Below, piece by piece: positions 1 through 8,496 of a stretch of DNA of 64,000 bases. The translations under genes were made by a program, and so were the position numbers. Each line of letters opens with the position of its first letter. The first letter of the stretch is position 1. This DNA is from Stutzerimonas sp. S1 (GTDB lineage Bacteria; Pseudomonadota; Gammaproteobacteria; Pseudomonadales; Pseudomonadaceae), in assembly GCF_025966695.1 (NCBI RefSeq), contig NZ_JAOEIY010000008.1, forward strand, positions 143,254-207,253, read 5' to 3'. The notes under the pieces were generated by a model. That model searched no databases and was not told where the DNA came from. It was given only the letters and a program-made list of their open reading frames with translations.

Positions 1-244
1 GATCCGCCCGGCGAGCGGTCCGGCCGAGGGCATCGGTGGCTCGTTCGAGGCCGCCCTGCGTTCGGTGGATGCCGAACAGCACCAGGCCAGCGCGGCGATG
101 GCGGCGGTCGACAGTGGCAAGAGCGACGATCTGGTCGGCGCGATGATCGACAGCCAGAAGGCCAGCGTGTCGTTTTCCGCGTTGCTGCAGGTGCGCAACA
201 AACTGACCACGGCGTTCGACGACGTCATGCGGATGCCGCTGTAA
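1..244 (+). CDS. fliE: Flagellar hook-basal body protein FliE, C-terminal part
   Basis: The first 244 bases read in one frame (codons from base 2) to a TAA stop and give about 80 residues, ending in VRNKLTTAFDDVMRMPL. This is the typical FliE C-terminus (SALLQVRNKLxxAYxDVMxMxV in the family). FliE joins the MS ring to the proximal rod and is needed for export of rod proteins. It lies 20 bases before fliF, as in most flagellar clusters. The N-terminus is outside the window, so total length cannot be judged. The identification rests on the C-terminal motif plus position. Confidence 0.88.
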   Translation, partial: IRPASGPAEGIGGSFEAALRSVDAEQHQASAAMAAVDSGKSDDLVGAMIDSQKASVSFSALLQVRNKLTTAFDDVMRMPL

Positions 245-264
245 GCGGCCCAGAGAGCTGAGAC

Positions 265-1941
265 GTGCTGCAGACAATCAAAAGCAAGTTGCCCGCCGGC
301 GGGCTGAGACCCGACCCGCGCATCACCCTCGCCGGCATGGCGGTGGTGGCCGCGGCGCTGGCCGTGGCGGTGGTGTTCTACCTCTGGCGCGACAACGGTT
401 CGTTCCGCGCGCTGCACGGCGCCGGCGAGTCGTTCCCCGCCGCCGAGGTGATGCAGGTACTCGACGCCGAGGCCCTGCAGTACCGCATCCATCCGCAGAG
501 CGGACAGATTCTGGTGCGCGAGGACCAGCTGGCGCAGGCGCGCATGCTGCTGTCGGCCAAGGGCGTGAAGGTCAGCCAGCCGGCCGGCTACGAACTGTTC
601 GATCAGGAAGAGCCGCTGGGCACCAGCCAGTTCGTCCAGGACGTGCGCCTCAAGCGCAGCCTGGAGGGCGAGCTGGCGCGCACGGTGATGGCGCTCAAGG
701 GTGTGCAGCATGCGCGGGTGCATCTGGCGCAGGAGGAGAACAGCTCCTTCGTGATCAGCAAGCGGGCGCCGACCAAGGCTTCGGTGATGCTGCAGCTGGA
801 CGCCGGCTACAAGCTCACCAGCGATCAGGTCGGCGCCATCGTCAATCTGGTGGCCAATAGCGTGCCCAATCTCAAGCCGGAAGATGTCGGCGTGGTCGAC
901 CAGTACGGCGCGCTGCTGTCGCGTGGGCTCAACGTCGGCGGCGGCCCGGCGCAGAACTGGCGCGCGGTGGAGGACTACCAGCAGCAGGCGGTGGCCAACA
1001 TCGAACAGGTGCTGGCGCCGGTGCTGGGCAACGGCAACTACCGCATCAGCGTGGCGGCGGACATCGACTTCAGCCAGAAGGAAGAAACCTTCCAGGCCTT
1101 CGGCGACACCCCGCGCCTGCGCCGCGAGGTGCTGAGCAACGAGAGCGCGCTGGACCAATTGGCCCTCGGTGTGCCCGGTTCGCTGAGCAACCGACCGGTC
1201 GGCCCGCTGCAAGAAGGCGAAGAGCCGCCGACGCCGGACAAGCAGACCAAGGGCGCCACCTCGCTGCGCGAGGAATCCACCCGGCAGCTCGACTATGACC
1301 AGAGCGTGGTCCATGTGAAACACGCCGGTTTCGCCCTGCGCCAGCAGAGCGTGGCGGTGGTGCTCAATGCCGCCGCGGCGCCGGAAGGCGGCTGGAGCGA
1401 GGCGGCGCGCGCCGAGCTGGAGGCGATGGTGCGCAGCGCGGTGGGCTTCCAGCAGGCGCGTGGCGACCTGCTGACCCTCAGCGTGCTGCCCTTCGCGGCG
1501 GTGGAAGACGCTGCCGAGACGCTGCCCTGGTGGGAGAACAGCCAGGTGCATGCGCTGGCCAAGCTCGGCGTGGCCGGTCTGATCGCCCTGCTGTTGCTGC
1601 TGATCGTGGTTCGCCCGGCGGTGCGCAACCTGACCCAGCGCAGCGGCGCAGCGCTGCCGGCGGCGGAACCGCTGGAAGGCACACTGAATCCGGCCGGCGT
1701 GGCCGCGGCCCTGGAAAGCGAGGCGCGGCCGGCACTGGTCAGCCCGCGCGAGCCGGGCGGTCCACACATCTTCGGCGAACTCAACCCGCTCTCGGAGATC
1801 CGTCTGCCGGCGCCGGGTTCGGGGCTGGAATTGCAGATCGAGCATCTGCAGATGCTGGCCAAGAACGATCCCGAGCGCGTCTCGGAAGTCATCAAGCATT
1901 GGATAGGGCGCAATGAAAGAGACCTCAACCCAGCCGGCTGA
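265..1941 (+). CDS. fliF: Flagellar MS-ring protein FliF
   Basis: 558 residues, the usual FliF size. A first membrane segment lies at about residues 22-42 and a second at about 430-450 (LGVAGLIALLLLLIVV), with the large periplasmic YscJ/FliF ring domain between them (LKRSLEGELARTV, ARVHLA, ASVMLQL motifs). The C-terminal cytoplasmic tail, which binds FliG, ends in the VIKHWIG motif. FliF forms the inner-membrane MS ring on which the rod, C ring and export gate assemble. The start is GTG after a weak GAGAG. The 3' end overlaps fliG by 29 bases, so the two are translationally coupled. Confidence 0.95.
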   Translation: MLQTIKSKLPAGGLRPDPRITLAGMAVVAAALAVAVVFYLWRDNGSFRALHGAGESFPAAEVMQVLDAEALQYRIHPQSGQILVREDQLAQARMLLSAKGVKVSQPAGYELFDQEEPLGTSQFVQDVRLKRSLEGELARTVMALKGVQHARVHLAQEENSSFVISKRAPTKASVMLQLDAGYKLTSDQVGAIVNLVANSVPNLKPEDVGVVDQYGALLSRGLNVGGGPAQNWRAVEDYQQQAVANIEQVLAPVLGNGNYRISVAADIDFSQKEETFQAFGDTPRLRREVLSNESALDQLALGVPGSLSNRPVGPLQEGEEPPTPDKQTKGATSLREESTRQLDYDQSVVHVKHAGFALRQQSVAVVLNAAAAPEGGWSEAARAELEAMVRSAVGFQQARGDLLTLSVLPFAAVEDAAETLPWWENSQVHALAKLGVAGLIALLLLLIVVRPAVRNLTQRSGAALPAAEPLEGTLNPAGVAAALESEARPALVSPREPGGPHIFGELNPLSEIRLPAPGSGLELQIEHLQMLAKNDPERVSEVIKHWIGRNERDLNPAG

Positions 1942-2980
1942 TCAGGACACCGCGTCCGCCAAGGAGATCAAGGCGCGCCCGGTGCAGCTGCGTTCGGTCA
2001 GTTCGCTGGAGCAGGCGGCGATCCTCATGCTGAGCATGGGTGACGAGATTTCCGCGGGCATCCTGCGCAACTTCTCCCGCGAGGAGATCATCAGCATCAG
2101 CCAGGCGATGGCGCGGCTGTCCAACGTCAAGCAGCCGATGGTGTCCGACGTGATCAGCCGCTTCTTCGACGACTACAAGGAGCAGAGCAGCATCAAGGGC
2201 GCCTCGCGCAGCTACCTGGCCGGCATGCTCGGCAAGGCGCTGGGTGGCGACATCACCCGCTCGCTGCTCGACTCGATCTATGGCGAGGAAATCCGCGCCA
2301 AGATGGCCAAGATGGAGTGGCTCGATCCCAAGCAGTTCGCCGCGCTGATCGCCAAGGAGCACGCGCAGATGCAGGCGGTGTTCCTCGCCTTCCTGCCGCC
2401 GGGCATGGCCACCGAGGTGCTCGAGTGCATGCCGGCCGAGCGCCAGGACGAACTGCTCTACCGCATCGCTAACCTGTCGGAGGTCAACAGCGATGTGATC
2501 GCCGAACTGGAGCAGCTGATCGACCGCAGCCTCAAGGTGCTCAGCACCCAGGGCTCGCAGGTGCGCGGGGTGAAGCAGGCGGCGGACATCATGAACCGCT
2601 TCAAGGGCAACCGCGACCAGATGTTCGAGCTGTTGCGCGCGCACAACGAGGAGCTGGTCGGCAAGATCGAGGATGAGATGTATGACTTCTTCATCCTCTC
2701 GCGGCAGAACCAGGACGTGCTGCAGACCCTGTTGGAAGTCATCCCGCTGGACGAGTGGGTGGTTGCGTTGAAGGGTGCGGAGCCGGCGTTGGTGCGGGCG
2801 ATCCAGGGTGCCATGCCCAAGCGCCAGGCGCAGCAGATGGAATCGATCAACCGCCGCCAGGGCCCGGTGCCGCTGTCGCGCGTCGAGCAGGTGCGCAAGG
2901 ACATCATGGCGGTGGTCCGCGAGATGTCCGCCGATGGCGAGCTGCAGGTGCAGCTGTTCCGCGAACAGACGGTGGAATGA
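1913..2980 (+). CDS. fliG: Flagellar motor switch protein FliG (lateral-type)
   Basis: 355 residues with the three FliG regions: an N-terminal FliF-binding part after a 30-residue leader, the middle domain, and the C-terminal torque domain (ALKGAEPAL, then MPKRQAQQM and GPVPLSRVE). FliG couples stator force to rotor rotation. The usual EHPQ motif of the middle domain reads EHAQ at residues 149-152, and the torque-helix region is divergent (MYDFFILSRQNQDVLQ). Both fit a lateral-type system rather than the polar one. The gene overlaps fliF, and fliH starts one base after its stop. Confidence 0.94.
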   Translation: MKETSTQPADQDTASAKEIKARPVQLRSVSSLEQAAILMLSMGDEISAGILRNFSREEIISISQAMARLSNVKQPMVSDVISRFFDDYKEQSSIKGASRSYLAGMLGKALGGDITRSLLDSIYGEEIRAKMAKMEWLDPKQFAALIAKEHAQMQAVFLAFLPPGMATEVLECMPAERQDELLYRIANLSEVNSDVIAELEQLIDRSLKVLSTQGSQVRGVKQAADIMNRFKGNRDQMFELLRAHNEELVGKIEDEMYDFFILSRQNQDVLQTLLEVIPLDEWVVALKGAEPALVRAIQGAMPKRQAQQMESINRRQGPVPLSRVEQVRKDIMAVVREMSADGELQVQLFREQTVE

Positions 2981-2981
2981 G

Positions 2982-3680
2982 ATGACGGTCAAGGTGGTCA
3001 AGGGCGCGGGCCGCAGCTGGCGGCCGTTCCGGTTCCCGCCGCGGGTCAAGACCCCGGCGCAGCTCGCCGAGGGCCTGGCCGGCGATCCGGCGGCGCTGCA
3101 ACGGGCGGTTGCCGACGGTTTTCAGGAAGGCATCGACAAGGGCTACCGCGAGGGCCTCGAGCAGGGCCGCGAGGCCGGTCACCACGAGGGCTTCGAGCGC
3201 GGCGTCGAGGATGGTCGCAGCATCGGCCGCGAAGAGGGGCGTCAGCAGGGGCGCCAGGCCTTCGAGGCTGCCGCGCGACCGCTGGAGCGGCTGATCGAGA
3301 CGTTCGATCGTTTCCACCGCGAGTACCAGCAGGCGCGTCGCGAGGAGCTGCTGGAGCTGGTACAGAAGGTCGCCAAGCAGGTGATCCGCTGCGAGCTGAC
3401 CCTGCATCCCACCCAGCTGCTGACCCTTGCCGAGGAAGCGCTGAACGCCATGCCCGGCGATCAGGACGACGTGCGCATTCACCTCAACCCGGAGGAGTGC
3501 GCGCGCATCCGCGAGCTGGCGCCGGAGCGCGCCGCCGCCTGGCGTCTGGTGCCGGATGACAAGCTGGCGCTCGGCGAGTGCCGCGTGCTGACCGCCCAGG
3601 CCGAAGCCGACATCGGCTGTCAGCAGCGCCTGGATTCATGCATGGACACCCTCGCCGAACACATGCGGGACTCGGCCTGA
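2982..3680 (+). CDS. fliH: Flagellar export apparatus stator protein FliH
   Basis: 232 residues from ATG at 2982, one base after the fliG stop; longer in-frame starts would lie inside fliG and are not used. The central region has the Gly/Glu-rich FliH repeat with GxxxG spacing (EGIDKGYREGLEQGREAG, then EGFERGVEDGRSIGREEG), followed by a helical region and the C-terminal FliH/YscL-type domain (LLELVQKVAKQVIRCEL). FliH binds and regulates the ATPase FliI, encoded next. Assignment by position and glycine repeat is firm. Confidence 0.92.
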   Translation: MTVKVVKGAGRSWRPFRFPPRVKTPAQLAEGLAGDPAALQRAVADGFQEGIDKGYREGLEQGREAGHHEGFERGVEDGRSIGREEGRQQGRQAFEAAARPLERLIETFDRFHREYQQARREELLELVQKVAKQVIRCELTLHPTQLLTLAEEALNAMPGDQDDVRIHLNPEECARIRELAPERAAAWRLVPDDKLALGECRVLTAQAEADIGCQQRLDSCMDTLAEHMRDSA

Positions 3681-3681
3681 G

Positions 3682-5016
3682 ATGTCCCTGCGCGAGAGCT
3701 TCCGGCTCGACGAGGCGCTGCGCTCGCTGGACAAGGTGCAGCTGGCCAAGGTCAGCGGACGCCTGGTGCGCGTTTCCGGCATGCTGCTGGAAAGCCTCGG
3801 CTGCCAGCGCATGACCGGCCAGCGCTGCTATGTCGAGCTGGCCGACGGCGCCATGCTGGAAGCGCAGGTGGTGGGCTTCAACCGCGATATCACCTACCTG
3901 ATGCCGTTCAAGAAACCGATGGGCCTGAGTGCCGGCTCGCGGGTGTTCCCGGCACCGGACGAGGCGATGCTGCAGATCGACGAATCCTGGCTCGGCCGGG
4001 TGGTCAACGGCCTCGGCGAACCGCTGGACGAGCTCGGCAAGCTCGGCGGGCGCGATCCGCTGCCGACCGAGCTGCCCTCGGTCAATCCGCTCAAGCGCCG
4101 CCCGGTGGAGGCGCCGCTGGATGTCGGCGTGCGCGCGATCAACGCCCTGCTGACCCTCGGCAAGGGCCAGCGCGTCGGCCTGTTCGCCGGCTCCGGCGTC
4201 GGCAAGAGCGTGCTGCTGGGCATGATCACCCGGCAGACCAAGGCCGATGTGGTGGTGGTCGGGCTGATCGGCGAGCGCGGCCGCGAGGTGCAGGAGTTCA
4301 TCCTGCATTCGCTGGGCGAGGAAGGCCTGAAGAAGGCCGTGGTGGTGGTCGCGCCGGCCAACGAATCGCCGCTGATGCGCCTCAAGGCCACCGAGCTGTG
4401 CCACAGCATCGCCGCCTATTTCCGCGACCAGGGCCATGACGTGCTGCTGCTGGTCGACTCGCTGACCCGCTACGCCATGGCCCAGCGCGAGATCGCCCTG
4501 GCCCTCGGCGAACCGCCGGCGACCAAGGGTTATCCGCCGTCGGTGTTCGGCATGCTGCCGGAACTGGTGGAGAGCGCCGGCAATGGCGCTAGCGACAACG
4601 GCAGCCTCAGCGCCATCTACACCGTGCTCGCCGAGGGCGACGACCAGCAGGATCCCATCGTCGACTGCGCGCGGGCGATTCTCGATGGCCATATCGTGCT
4701 GTCGCGCCGCCTGGCCGAGGCCGGGCACTACCCGGCGATCGACGTCGGCGCCTCGGTCAGCCGCTGCATGAGCCAGGTCGGCCAGCCGGCGCATCTGGGC
4801 GCGGCGCGCCAGCTCAAGGAGCTGTACAGCACCTTCGAGAAGATCCGCGAGTTGATCCCGCTGGGCGGCTACACCCCGGGCATGGACCCCAAGACCGACC
4901 GCGCGGTACAGCTGGCGCCGACCATCGAACGCTTCCTGCGTCAGGAGGTGGGCGAGGCCGCCGAACTGGAGCCGAGCATCGCCACGTTGCAGAACATCAT
5001 CGGGAAGCCGCGATGA
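3682..5016 (+). CDS. fliI: Flagellum-specific ATPase FliI
   Basis: 444 residues, typical of FliI. The Walker A motif GLFAGSGVGKS lies at about residues 166-176, followed by the F1-ATPase-like motifs VVVGLIGERGREVQEF and LLLVDSLTRYAMAQREI and the PATKGYPPSVFGMLPELVESAG segment. The family hydrolyses ATP at the export gate to help unfold and release substrates. The start is ATG one base after the fliH stop (GAGATG), and the 3' end overlaps fliJ by four bases. Confidence 0.96.
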   Translation: MSLRESFRLDEALRSLDKVQLAKVSGRLVRVSGMLLESLGCQRMTGQRCYVELADGAMLEAQVVGFNRDITYLMPFKKPMGLSAGSRVFPAPDEAMLQIDESWLGRVVNGLGEPLDELGKLGGRDPLPTELPSVNPLKRRPVEAPLDVGVRAINALLTLGKGQRVGLFAGSGVGKSVLLGMITRQTKADVVVVGLIGERGREVQEFILHSLGEEGLKKAVVVVAPANESPLMRLKATELCHSIAAYFRDQGHDVLLLVDSLTRYAMAQREIALALGEPPATKGYPPSVFGMLPELVESAGNGASDNGSLSAIYTVLAEGDDQQDPIVDCARAILDGHIVLSRRLAEAGHYPAIDVGASVSRCMSQVGQPAHLGAARQLKELYSTFEKIRELIPLGGYTPGMDPKTDRAVQLAPTIERFLRQEVGEAAELEPSIATLQNIIGKPR

Positions 5017-5438
5017 AACAGCAGATCGAAACCCTGTCGCGACTGGCCAGCCTGCGCGGCAACCGCGTGCGGCAGATGCTCGGCCAGGTGCAGTACCAGC
5101 AGAACCTCTGCCAGCGTTATCGCAACAACATCACCGGCTTGAGCCGCCTGTGCGGTTTCTCGGTGCCGATGAACACGCCGCTGCAGCGCGACAACCAGCA
5201 GCGCTACAAGACCACGCTGTACAAGATGGTCGAGCTGCAGCGGCGCGAACTGGCGGTGGCCGAGCAGGCGCTGGCGCGCATCCAGAGCGAGCTGCTGCAG
5301 GCCATGCGCAGCGAGAAGGTGGTGGCGCAGGTGATCGACAACAAGATGCAGCAATGGCAGCAGCAGCTGGCGCAGCAGGAGCAGAAGATCCAGGACGGGC
5401 TAGCGGCGCAGGCCTGGTGGCGCAACCAGGCGGGATGA
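5013..5438 (+). CDS. fliJ: Flagellar export protein FliJ
   Basis: 141 residues, nearly all predicted coiled coil and rich in Gln, Arg and Glu (QRYKTTLYKMVELQRRELAVAEQALARIQ), as in FliJ. FliJ forms the central stalk of the FliI hexamer and escorts empty chaperones. The ATG overlaps the fliI stop (ATGA), so it is translated with fliI. Sequence conservation in this family is low; position after fliI and the coiled-coil character carry the assignment. Confidence 0.88.
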   Translation: MKQQIETLSRLASLRGNRVRQMLGQVQYQQNLCQRYRNNITGLSRLCGFSVPMNTPLQRDNQQRYKTTLYKMVELQRRELAVAEQALARIQSELLQAMRSEKVVAQVIDNKMQQWQQQLAQQEQKIQDGLAAQAWWRNQAG

Positions 5439-5537
5439 GCGACTGCCGCGCTGGCGGCGGCTGTGTGAAAATCGCGTTTAAGTTTTGCGCCAGGGCGGTC
5501 GCCTGATTGGCTGTAACCACCGAGTTGGAAAGAAATC

Positions 5538-5813
5538 ATGGAAATCAGCCGGCACTTCAAGCCCGCCCTCAGCGTCCCCAGCGAAGCCGCCACGGCCCGC
5601 CAGACGGCGCCCGCACCCGCCGTGCAGCCTGCGGCTCGTCAGGCCGAGAGCCTGCCACTGGAGCAAATGCACGAAGCCCTGCGCGCCATGCCGGAGGTCG
5701 ATCTGGAGCGCGTCGCGGCGCTCAAGCAGGCGTTGCAGCGCGGCGAACTGTCCAGCGACCCGGCCGAGCTGGCGAGCAGCATGCTCGCCTACCATCGCGG
5801 GAATGATGCGTGA
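5538..5813 (+). CDS. flgM: Anti-sigma-28 factor FlgM
   Basis: 91 residues with a disordered Ala/Pro-rich N-terminal half and a C-terminal FlgM motif: MPEVDLERVAALKQAL, then GELSSDPAELASSMLAYHRG. FlgM holds FliA inactive until the hook-basal body is complete and FlgM is exported. The partner sigma factor is presumably the fliA at 10180. The gene follows fliJ by about 100 bases and overlaps flgN (ATGCGTGA junction), so the pair belongs with the fliE-J unit or has its own promoter in that gap. Confidence 0.92.
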   Translation: MEISRHFKPALSVPSEAATARQTAPAPAVQPAARQAESLPLEQMHEALRAMPEVDLERVAALKQALQRGELSSDPAELASSMLAYHRGNDA

Positions 5814-6250
5814 ACCAGCGTGACAAGCTGCTACAGGTCGTCGACGACGATCTGCAGCAGGATTGTGGCGATTACCTCGCCCTGCGCGATCTGATGCAGG
5901 CGCTCTACACCTTCCTGCTGGAACGCGACAGCGTCGAGATCGATCGACTCAACCGCCAGATTGGCCGTCATGTCGCAAGCCTCGGCGGGCGCGCCGAGCG
6001 CCGTGGCAAGGTGCTTGCCGCCTTCCGCCTGCGCGAGGATGGCGACGGCATGCAGCGTCTGCTGAACGGCTATCCCGAGGCGCGTCGCGCCGCGCTGCAA
6101 CAGCGCTGGCAACAGCTCGGCCAGCTGGCGGCCGAGTGCCAGCAGCTCAACGAGCGCAACGGCAAGCTGCTGGCGATGCACCACGAGATTCTCGAGCAGC
6201 TGCTCGCCGCTCATCAGCAGACCCACCTGTACGGCCCGCAGGCGTACTAA
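5810..6250 (+). CDS. flgN: FlgN-type export chaperone for hook-filament junction proteins
   Basis: 146 residues, helical, with the FlgN-type pattern LLQVVDDDLQQDCGDYLALRDLMQALYTFL and a long C-terminal helix (ELNERNGKLL-type: CQQLNERNGKLLAMHHEILEQLL). FlgN proteins deliver FlgK and FlgL to the export gate. The start is a GTG overlapping the end of flgM, which is the normal flgM-flgN arrangement. flgK and flgL themselves are not in the window, so the substrates are encoded elsewhere. Confidence 0.88.
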   Translation: MNQRDKLLQVVDDDLQQDCGDYLALRDLMQALYTFLLERDSVEIDRLNRQIGRHVASLGGRAERRGKVLAAFRLREDGDGMQRLLNGYPEARRAALQQRWQQLGQLAAECQQLNERNGKLLAMHHEILEQLLAAHQQTHLYGPQAY

Positions 6251-6488
6251 CAGCCGCTAGACAGCCCTTCGTCGGCGCCCTCTGGCTGGGCTGACACGTA
6301 CGTCCCTGCGCCGCGGAGCGTTCCGCCGGCTTAAGAAATCCCCCTCCTGCGCCGCCCTTGCAAAGAGATGGTCCGTCTATCGTCGCGGGCGGAAACGGCG
6401 TTTCCCCGTTTCCGCGTGCGCTGGCCGGGCGGAAGTAGATTTTCTGCATGAGCCAAGCAAAACCCTTGAAAATCAATGGTTTGAGACT

Positions 6489-6503
6489 TGGCACTCAATT
6501 TGC
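6489..6503 (+). promoter_or_regulatory. Sigma-54 (-24/-12) promoter of the fliD-motB operon
   Basis: TGGCAC (6489-6494), five bases, then TTGC (6500-6503) match the RpoN consensus TGGCAC-N5-TTGC exactly, followed by T. The expected start of transcription is near 6515, about 17 bases before the fliD ATG at 6532, with GAGGAAGGGGA as ribosome binding site. This suggests that fliD through motB, including the sigma-28 gene fliA, needs RpoN and an enhancer-binding activator such as LafK, which is not in the window. The 281-base gap from 6251 otherwise holds no gene. Confidence 0.85.
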
Positions 6504-6531
6504 TCAACAGGTTTGAGGAAGGGGATCGGCA

Positions 6532-7797
6532 ATGGCGATAGATTCGGATTACGTACAGCAGATGTCGACGCAGTTGGCCACCTACGAGGTTCAGTCCTCG
6601 CTGGACCGGCTCAACCGCAACGAATCGAACTACAAGACGCAGCGTGACGCGCTGAGCCAGTTGCGCACGTCGCTGACCACGTTCAAGTCGGCGCTGACCA
6701 AGCTCAACAGCAGCACCTCGAGCATGCTGGTCAACAGCGCGACCTACAGCCAGGACGGCTACGCCACGGCCACCGTCGGCACCACCGCGCAGCCCGGCAG
6801 CTACCAGTTCTACGTCGAGCAGCTGGCCAGCAAGCAGCAGGTCGCGGTGCAGGGCCTGACCGATGGCAGCCTCAGCGGCACCCTGACCCTGAATGCACAG
6901 ACCTTCGACCTGAGCGGCTACGCCACGCTCGACGACGCCGCCAAGGCCATCAACGACGCCGGCCTCGGCGTGCAGGCGACGCTGGTACGCAGCAACGGTC
7001 AGGTCAATCTGGTGCTCACCAGCGAAGAGAGCGGCGCGGCCAATGCCTTCACCTATGGGCTGACCGGCGGCGCCACCAGCACCACGCTGTCCACCGCGCA
7101 GGATGCGCGCATCCGTATGGGCGGCAGCTTCGGCAGCGGCGGCATCGAGCTGACCAGCGCCAGCAATACCTTCGACAACGTCATCGACGGCGTCAGCCTC
7201 ACCGTCAGCAAGGTGCACGGCGCCAGCGATGCCGCGCTGACCCTGACCGTCGGCCAGGACAAATCGGCGACCAAGGCCCAGGCGCAGAGCTTCATCGACG
7301 CCTTCAACACCCTGATGAGCAGCCTCGACAGCCTCACCGCCAGCGGCAGCGAAAGCAGCGCGCGCGGCCCGCTGGCCGGTGACGCCAGCGTGCGCTCCAT
7401 CGAGGGCCGCTTGAACGCCCTGCTGCGGACCGATTTCGGCGGCGTCAGCCTGATCGACTTCGGCATCAGCTCCGACCGCAACGGCAAGCTGACCATCGAC
7501 GCCACCCGCTTCGAGGCCGCCGTCGCCGCCAAGCCGGAAGCCTTCGAGGCGCTATTCACCGGTAAGGACCAGATGCTCGACAGCATCGACAAGACGGTCG
7601 CCAGCTACACCAGCAGCGCCAACGGCATGCTGAAGAACCGCATGGACACGCTGGACCTGAACCTGCGCCGCATCGACGACCAGTTCGACAAGCTGCAGCA
7701 GCGCTACGACAGCTACTACTCCCGCTACCTCAAGCAGTTCACCACGATGATGCAGACCATGCAGTCGATGGAGCAGACCTCAGGAATGTTCGGATGA
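6532..7797 (+). CDS. fliD: Flagellar filament cap protein FliD (LafB-like)
   Basis: 421 residues, shorter than most polar FliD proteins but usual for lateral caps. The N-terminal FliD coiled-coil region (VQSSLDRLNRNESNYKTQRDALSQLRTSLTTFKSAL) and the C-terminal FliD domain (FIDAFNTLMSSLDSL through LDLNLRRIDDQFDKLQQRYDSYYSRYLKQF) are clear. The cap sits at the filament tip and inserts flagellin subunits. It is first in an operon driven by a sigma-54 promoter and overlaps fliS by four bases. Confidence 0.95.
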   Translation: MAIDSDYVQQMSTQLATYEVQSSLDRLNRNESNYKTQRDALSQLRTSLTTFKSALTKLNSSTSSMLVNSATYSQDGYATATVGTTAQPGSYQFYVEQLASKQQVAVQGLTDGSLSGTLTLNAQTFDLSGYATLDDAAKAINDAGLGVQATLVRSNGQVNLVLTSEESGAANAFTYGLTGGATSTTLSTAQDARIRMGGSFGSGGIELTSASNTFDNVIDGVSLTVSKVHGASDAALTLTVGQDKSATKAQAQSFIDAFNTLMSSLDSLTASGSESSARGPLAGDASVRSIEGRLNALLRTDFGGVSLIDFGISSDRNGKLTIDATRFEAAVAAKPEAFEALFTGKDQMLDSIDKTVASYTSSANGMLKNRMDTLDLNLRRIDDQFDKLQQRYDSYYSRYLKQFTTMMQTMQSMEQTSGMFG

Positions 7798-8189
7798 CCT
7801 ATCTCCCCAACGACAGTTACGACAGCTACCGCGCGGTGGACCTGGAGGCCCGTGCGGCTGCCGCGTCCCCCTACGAGCTGGTGCTGGTGCTGATGGACGG
7901 CCTGCTCGACGAGCTGGCCCGCGCCCGCGGCCACATCGAGCACAAGCGCTACCAGCAGAAGGGCGCGTCGCTGGAGAAGTGCATGAACATCCTCAACGGC
8001 CTCAACGGCGCGCTCGACGAAGAGAACGGCGGCGAGGTGGTGCAGGGCCTGGCGCGGCTCTACGAGTACTGCATCTACCGCCTCTCCGATGTCAGCGTGA
8101 CGCTGTCGCTGGAAGGGCTGGATGAAGTGACCAATCTGCTCAGCATCCTGCGCGAAGGCTGGGAGGGTGTCAGTGCCGCTCGCAAGTGA
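7794..8189 (+). CDS. fliS: Flagellin chaperone FliS (LafC-like)
   Basis: 131 residues with the FliS hallmarks: an N-terminal YDSYRAVDLEARAAAASPYELVLVLMDGLLDELARARGHI block and a helical bundle with LEKCMNILNGLNGALD. FliS binds the flagellin C-terminus and keeps it unpolymerised before export; the expected client is the flagellin at 14473. The ATG overlaps the fliD stop (ATGA). Confidence 0.94.
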   Translation: MTYLPNDSYDSYRAVDLEARAAAASPYELVLVLMDGLLDELARARGHIEHKRYQQKGASLEKCMNILNGLNGALDEENGGEVVQGLARLYEYCIYRLSDVSVTLSLEGLDEVTNLLSILREGWEGVSAARK

Positions 8190-8496
8190 TGCCCAGCGCC
8201 TGCAGCAGCTGCACGAGCAACTGCAACAGGCCCTGCAGCGTGCCGACTGGCAAGCGATTGCCATGGTGGACGGCGCCATCGCCCAGTTCCTGCGAGCGCT
8301 GGCCGAAGGCGAGCAGCCGGACCAGGCGACCCTGGCTGCGCGGGCATTGCTCAAGCAGCTGCACGACCAGGCGCGGGTCGCCTGTGCCGAGGAATGCGAG
8401 CGTCTGCGCCAGCTGCTGGTGAATCACCTGGAGTACGCCGAAGGGCGTGCAGCCTATCAGCGCGTCGAGCTGTTCCAAGCGGGAGATCCACGGTGA
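8173..8496 (+). CDS. fliT: FliT-like flagellar chaperone
   Basis: 107 residues, all helical, Leu/Gln/Ala-rich (LQQLHEQLQQALQRADWQAIAMVDGAIAQFL), as in FliT, the FliD chaperone. The GTG at 8173 is chosen because GGGAGG lies six bases upstream; a GTG at 8167 is too close to that site. The start lies inside the end of fliS and the stop overlaps the GTG of fliK. Sequence identity to known FliT is hard to judge by eye, so position carries most of the assignment. It corresponds to lafX/lafD in lateral systems. Confidence 0.75.
   Translation: MPLASDAQRLQQLHEQLQQALQRADWQAIAMVDGAIAQFLRALAEGEQPDQATLAARALLKQLHDQARVACAEECERLRQLLVNHLEYAEGRAAYQRVELFQAGDPR

Noticed and set aside
5478..5508. Sigma-28 promoter before flgM
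   Set aside because: TTAAGTTT is a good -35 match, but no GCCGATAA-like -10 lies 10-12 bases downstream; the nearest GCC is 15 bases away.
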